From an uncultured Bacilli bacterium (GTDB lineage Bacteria; Bacillota_I; Bacilli_A; RF39; UBA660), in NCBI GenBank assembly GCA_948801035.1, contig CAQHJP010000017.1, positions 1 through 7,666 of the forward strand: 7,666 nucleotides of DNA, written 5' to 3'. This document shows positions 4,850 to 7,666 of the stretch, piece after piece (the first letter of the stretch is position 1; every line of letters starts with the position of its first letter). The notes beneath the pieces were generated by a model. The model was not told the origin of the DNA. It made no database searches and was given only the letters and a program-made list of their open reading frames with translations. The translations under genes and the position numbers were made by a program.

Positions 4850-5584
4850 ATGAATAATAATTTAATTATTAAAAGCATTTATTTGCAAAAGGAAAAAATA
4901 GAAAATTTTGATGAGTATCCTTTTAATATAGAAATTATTAAAAACTTTAATAAGTTAGAATTTGAAAAGCCAGTAACTTTTCTTATTGGGGAAAATGGAG
5001 TAGGTAAATCTACTTTTATAGAAGCTATTGCAGTAGCACTTGGACTTCCAAAAGAAGGTGGGACACAAAATTTTTTATATAATACTAAAGATACAGTTTC
5101 TAACTTACACAAGTATTTGGTCGTTAATTTATATAATAAGCCTAAAACAAAGTTTTTTTTAAGAGCCGAAAGCTTTTATAATTTTCAAACTGAAATGGGA
5201 AGATTAGTTGATGAGGACGGATTTAAAGGCTTATTAAATACTTATGGTGGATATTTACACGATTGTTCACATGGTGAATCATTTATTAGAACTATTAAAA
5301 ATAGATTTACTGATCATGGAATTTATATATTAGATGAACCGGAAGCTGCATTATCACCAGAAAGACAATTATCTCTTCTTATTTTAATTGATAAATTAGT
5401 TAAAGATGGAAGTCAGTTTATTATAGCAACACACTCTCCTATACTTACAAGTTATAAAAATAGTACTATTCTAGATTTAAATAACAATTTTAATTCGGTT
5501 TCTTATAAAGATTCTGATTTATATTTATTTTATAAAATGTTTATAGAAAGTCCAGATCATATGCAAGATAAATTATTTGAATAA
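4850..5584 (+). CDS. Stand-alone ABC-type ATPase, COG3910-like
   Basis: Encodes 244 residues of a cytoplasmic P-loop ATPase with the SMC/ABC head layout. Walker A is GENGVGKST (47-55). The FFLRAESFYNF segment (102-112) is typical of this predicted-ATPase group. A signature-like CSHGESF lies at 139-145, Walker B IYILDEPE at 158-165 has catalytic Glu163, and the H-switch is ATHSP (His195). The spacing between Walker A and the signature is short, with no coiled-coil or lid insertion and no membrane domain, so it is neither a transporter subunit with its permease nor a full SMC/RecF. Relatives are widespread and of unknown biochemical role. The start at 4850 has an AAGGGA site. It closes the operon with tag and the membrane protein and is followed by a terminator. 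A role beside Tag in DNA damage is possible, but only from context. Confidence 0.88.
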   Translation: MNNNLIIKSIYLQKEKIENFDEYPFNIEIIKNFNKLEFEKPVTFLIGENGVGKSTFIEAIAVALGLPKEGGTQNFLYNTKDTVSNLHKYLVVNLYNKPKTKFFLRAESFYNFQTEMGRLVDEDGFKGLLNTYGGYLHDCSHGESFIRTIKNRFTDHGIYILDEPEAALSPERQLSLLILIDKLVKDGSQFIIATHSPILTSYKNSTILDLNNNFNSVSYKDSDLYLFYKMFIESPDHMQDKLFE

Positions 5585-5593
5585 AGGTATATT

Positions 5594-5625
5594 AAAGATA
5601 TTTAAGTTGAATTAAATATCTTTTT
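5594..5625 (+). terminator. Terminator of the tag operon
   Basis: A perfect 12-bp stem, AAAGATATTTAA (5594-5605) with TTAAATATCTTT (5612-5623), closes the six-base loop GTTGAA. The T-run is 5621-5625. It lies ten bases after the ATPase stop. The stem is AT-rich but long. Confidence 0.8.
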
Positions 5626-5635
5626 ATAGTATAAT
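5607..5635 (+). promoter_or_regulatory. Promoter of the phosphoketolase gene, overlapping the upstream terminator
   Basis: TATAAT (5630-5635) lies 17 bases after TTGAAT (5607-5612), a four-of-six match to the -35 consensus. The -35 box occupies the loop of the tag-operon terminator. The predicted start near 5642 gives a leader of about 24 bases containing the AGGGGAA ribosome binding site (5654-5660). Confidence 0.6.
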
Positions 5636-5665
5636 TATTTAAGAATAAAGAATAGGGGAATTTTT

Positions 5666-7666
5666 ATGGCAACACTTTCAAAAGAAGAACTTTTAAACAT
5701 AAATGATTATTTTAATGCAGCCAATTATTTATCAGTAGGACAGCTGTATTTAATGGATAATCCACTTTTAAAAAGGAAATTAAAATTATCAGATATAAAA
5801 CCTAATGTAGTCGGGCACTGGGGGACTGTACCTGGACAAAATTTTATTTATGTGCACTTAAATAGAGTTATTAATAAATATGATTTAAATATGATGTATA
5901 TATCAGGTCCAGGGCATGGTGGTAATGCAATAGTTGCTAATACATATTTAGAGGGTAGTTACACAGAGGTATACCCCAACATATCAGAAGATGAAGAAGG
6001 TATGAGAAAACTATTTAAACAATTTTCTTTTCCTGGAGGAATATCTTCTCATGTTGCTCCTGAAACACCAGGTTCTATTAATGAGGGTGGGGAACTTGGA
6101 TATAGCTTGTCACATGCCCTAGGAGCAGTTTTGGATAATCCTGATTTAATTGTTGCATGTGTTGTAGGTGATGGTGAGGCTGAAACTGGTCCTTTAGCAA
6201 CTTCTTGGCATATTAATAAATTTATTAATCCAGCAACAGACGGAATGGTTTTGCCAATACTGCATTTAAACGGATTTAAAATATCAAATCCAACAATACT
6301 TTCTAGAATTACTAAACCAGAACTTGATTGTTTTTTAAAAGGATGTGGATGGTTACCATACTACGTTGAAGGCAGTGATCCATTTAAAATGCACGAGGAT
6401 ATGGCAACTGTTATGGATGAAGTTATAAGTAAAATAAAAGATATTAAACAAAAAGCAAATAATGGATATAAGTTAAGACAGTTATTTCCAATGATAGTTT
6501 TAAGAACACCAAAAGGTTGGACAGGACCTAAGGTAGTTGAAAATAAAAAAATAGAAGGTAGTTTTAGAGCACATCAAGTGCCTATAGTAGTAAATAAAGA
6601 AAATCCTAAAAATTTAGAATTATTAGAAAAATGGATGAAAAGTTATCATCCCGAAGATTTATTTGATAAAGAAGGACATTTAAAAGAAACACTTAAAAAA
6701 TTAGCGCCTAAAGGCAATAAAAGAATGGGTTCAAACTTACACGCTAATGGAGGGGCTTTATTAAAAGAATTAAAAATTCCTGATTTTAGAAACTATGGTA
6801 TAGAAGTTACAAGAGGAGAAACTAAAGCTCAAGATATGATAGAACTTGGTAAATTTATAAGTGATATTATAAAATATAATGAAGATAATAAAAATTTTAG
6901 AATATTTGGTCCTGATGAGGCTTTATCTAATAGATTAAACCATGTTTTTACAAATACAAATAGAAAATGGATCTTAAGTAAAACAGAAGAAGATGAATTT
7001 TTATCTTCTGATGGTAGGGTAATTGATTCTATGTTATCTGAACATTTATGTGAAGGAGCTTTGGAAGGGTATTTGCTTACAGGTAGACATGGATTTATGC
7101 ATAGTTATGAAGCTTTTATTAGAATAGTAGATTCTATGGCTAGTCAACATGCTAAATGGTTAAAAGTGACAAAGGAATTATCTTGGCGTAGACCAATAGC
7201 TAGTTTAAATTATGTTTTATCTAGCCATATATGGCAACAAGATCATAATGGTTATACTCATCAAGATCCAGGATTTTTAAATCACTTAGTTACTAAAAAA
7301 GCAGATATTACAAGAATATATTTACCACCAGATGCAAATTGTTTGATTTCATGTTTTAATCATTGTATACAAACTAAAAATTATATAAATGTAATTGTTG
7401 CATCTAAACATCCAAGATACCAGTGGCTTAGTATGGATGAGGCTATAGTGCATTGTAGTAAAGGTATTGGAATATGGTCATGGGCAAGCACAGATGTAGA
7501 TGAGGAACCAGATATAGTTATGGCGTGTTGTGGTGATACACCAACTCTTGAAGTGCTTGCAGCAGTAGATATATTAACTAAACATTTTAAAGATATTAAA
7601 ATAAGAGTTGTTAATGTTGTGGATTTGATGAAATTACAGTCTAATTTAGTTCATCCACATGGTTTA
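5666..7666 (+). CDS. xfp: Xylulose-5-phosphate/fructose-6-phosphate phosphoketolase (3' end beyond the window)
   Basis: The first 667 residues are present, in frame to the last base. The family is usually near 800, so roughly 120-140 residues are missing. This thiamine-diphosphate enzyme splits xylulose 5-phosphate (or fructose 6-phosphate) with phosphate into acetyl phosphate plus glyceraldehyde 3-phosphate (or erythrose 4-phosphate), the key step of the cytosolic phosphoketolase pathway. Landmarks are GHWGTVPG (50-57) and GPGHGG (81-86), with the active-site histidines 51 and 84. Next come SSHVAPETPGSINEGGELGYSLSHA and the ThDP site VGDGEAETGPLATSWH (from 167) through LNGFKISNPT. The second-domain blocks RIFGPDEALSNRL, EGYLLTGRHGF, SYEAF and SSHIWQQDHNGYTHQDPGF follow. 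No frameshift or missing motif is seen. Start ATG 5666 lies seven bases after AGGGG. It is transcribed from its own promoter, and acetyl phosphate would feed acetate kinase for ATP. Confidence 0.96.
   Translation, partial: MATLSKEELLNINDYFNAANYLSVGQLYLMDNPLLKRKLKLSDIKPNVVGHWGTVPGQNFIYVHLNRVINKYDLNMMYISGPGHGGNAIVANTYLEGSYTEVYPNISEDEEGMRKLFKQFSFPGGISSHVAPETPGSINEGGELGYSLSHALGAVLDNPDLIVACVVGDGEAETGPLATSWHINKFINPATDGMVLPILHLNGFKISNPTILSRITKPELDCFLKGCGWLPYYVEGSDPFKMHEDMATVMDEVISKIKDIKQKANNGYKLRQLFPMIVLRTPKGWTGPKVVENKKIEGSFRAHQVPIVVNKENPKNLELLEKWMKSYHPEDLFDKEGHLKETLKKLAPKGNKRMGSNLHANGGALLKELKIPDFRNYGIEVTRGETKAQDMIELGKFISDIIKYNEDNKNFRIFGPDEALSNRLNHVFTNTNRKWILSKTEEDEFLSSDGRVIDSMLSEHLCEGALEGYLLTGRHGFMHSYEAFIRIVDSMASQHAKWLKVTKELSWRRPIASLNYVLSSHIWQQDHNGYTHQDPGFLNHLVTKKADITRIYLPPDANCLISCFNHCIQTKNYINVIVASKHPRYQWLSMDEAIVHCSKGIGIWSWASTDVDEEPDIVMACCGDTPTLEVLAAVDILTKHFKDIKIRVVNVVDLMKLQSNLVHPHGL

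Noticed and set aside
4879..5112. Minus-strand frame opposite the ATPase gene
   Set aside because: It lies across the conserved Walker A coding region of the plus-strand gene and has no independent support.
168..7666. Mycoplasma-type genetic code (TGA as tryptophan), prompted by the very low GC
   Set aside because: Conserved tryptophans in Tag, phosphoketolase and L13 are all TGG, and no frame needs TGA read through.

Overview
The window looks like the chromosome of a very AT-rich Gram-positive bacterium (Bacillota/Firmicutes). The evidence is GGAGG-type ribosome binding sites, intrinsic terminators, an rplM-rpsI operon behind a short structured leader, and a SAM-I riboswitch controlled by transcription termination. 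Tryptophans at conserved positions (ribosomal protein L13, the Tag glycosylase, phosphoketolase) are encoded by TGG and no gene needs TGA read as Trp, so the mycoplasma code is not indicated. The lineage within the Firmicutes cannot be fixed from this sequence.

Layout, left to right. (1) A near-consensus promoter (60-88) and a compact L13-type leader (about 95-160) precede rplM and rpsI (168-1016), with a terminator at 1031-1055. (2) A 17-bp sequence at the 3' end of rpsI recurs at 2392-2408, again followed by a related terminator. Inside the two copies lie two related sets of three 11-bp direct repeats. The roughly 1.4 kb between them holds one unrecognised gene (1181-1885) and a decayed GNAT acetyltransferase (1914-2301), with no recombinase. 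I read this as the remnant, or a recombinase-less cargo form, of an element integrated by a tyrosine recombinase at the end of rpsI. (3) On the minus strand, a SAM-I riboswitch with its own terminator (2801-2922) controls a 93-residue protein of unknown function (2481-2762). The aptamer appears to lack the P4 hairpin. (4) A gene-poor stretch (2940-3286) leads to a plus-strand operon: tag (3-methyladenine DNA glycosylase), a membrane-anchored ten-cysteine protein, and a stand-alone ABC-type ATPase of the COG3910 kind (3380-5584). (5) The operon terminator (5594-5625) overlaps the promoter of a phosphoketolase gene (xfp, 5666 to the window end, incomplete), which makes acetyl phosphate from sugar phosphates.

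The ribosomal operon and phosphoketolase are ordinary housekeeping and central metabolism. The accessory interest lies between 1008 and about 5590: the attachment-site duplication with its cargo, the riboswitch paired with an orphan small protein, and the tag/membrane protein/ATPase operon, whose joint role is unknown.
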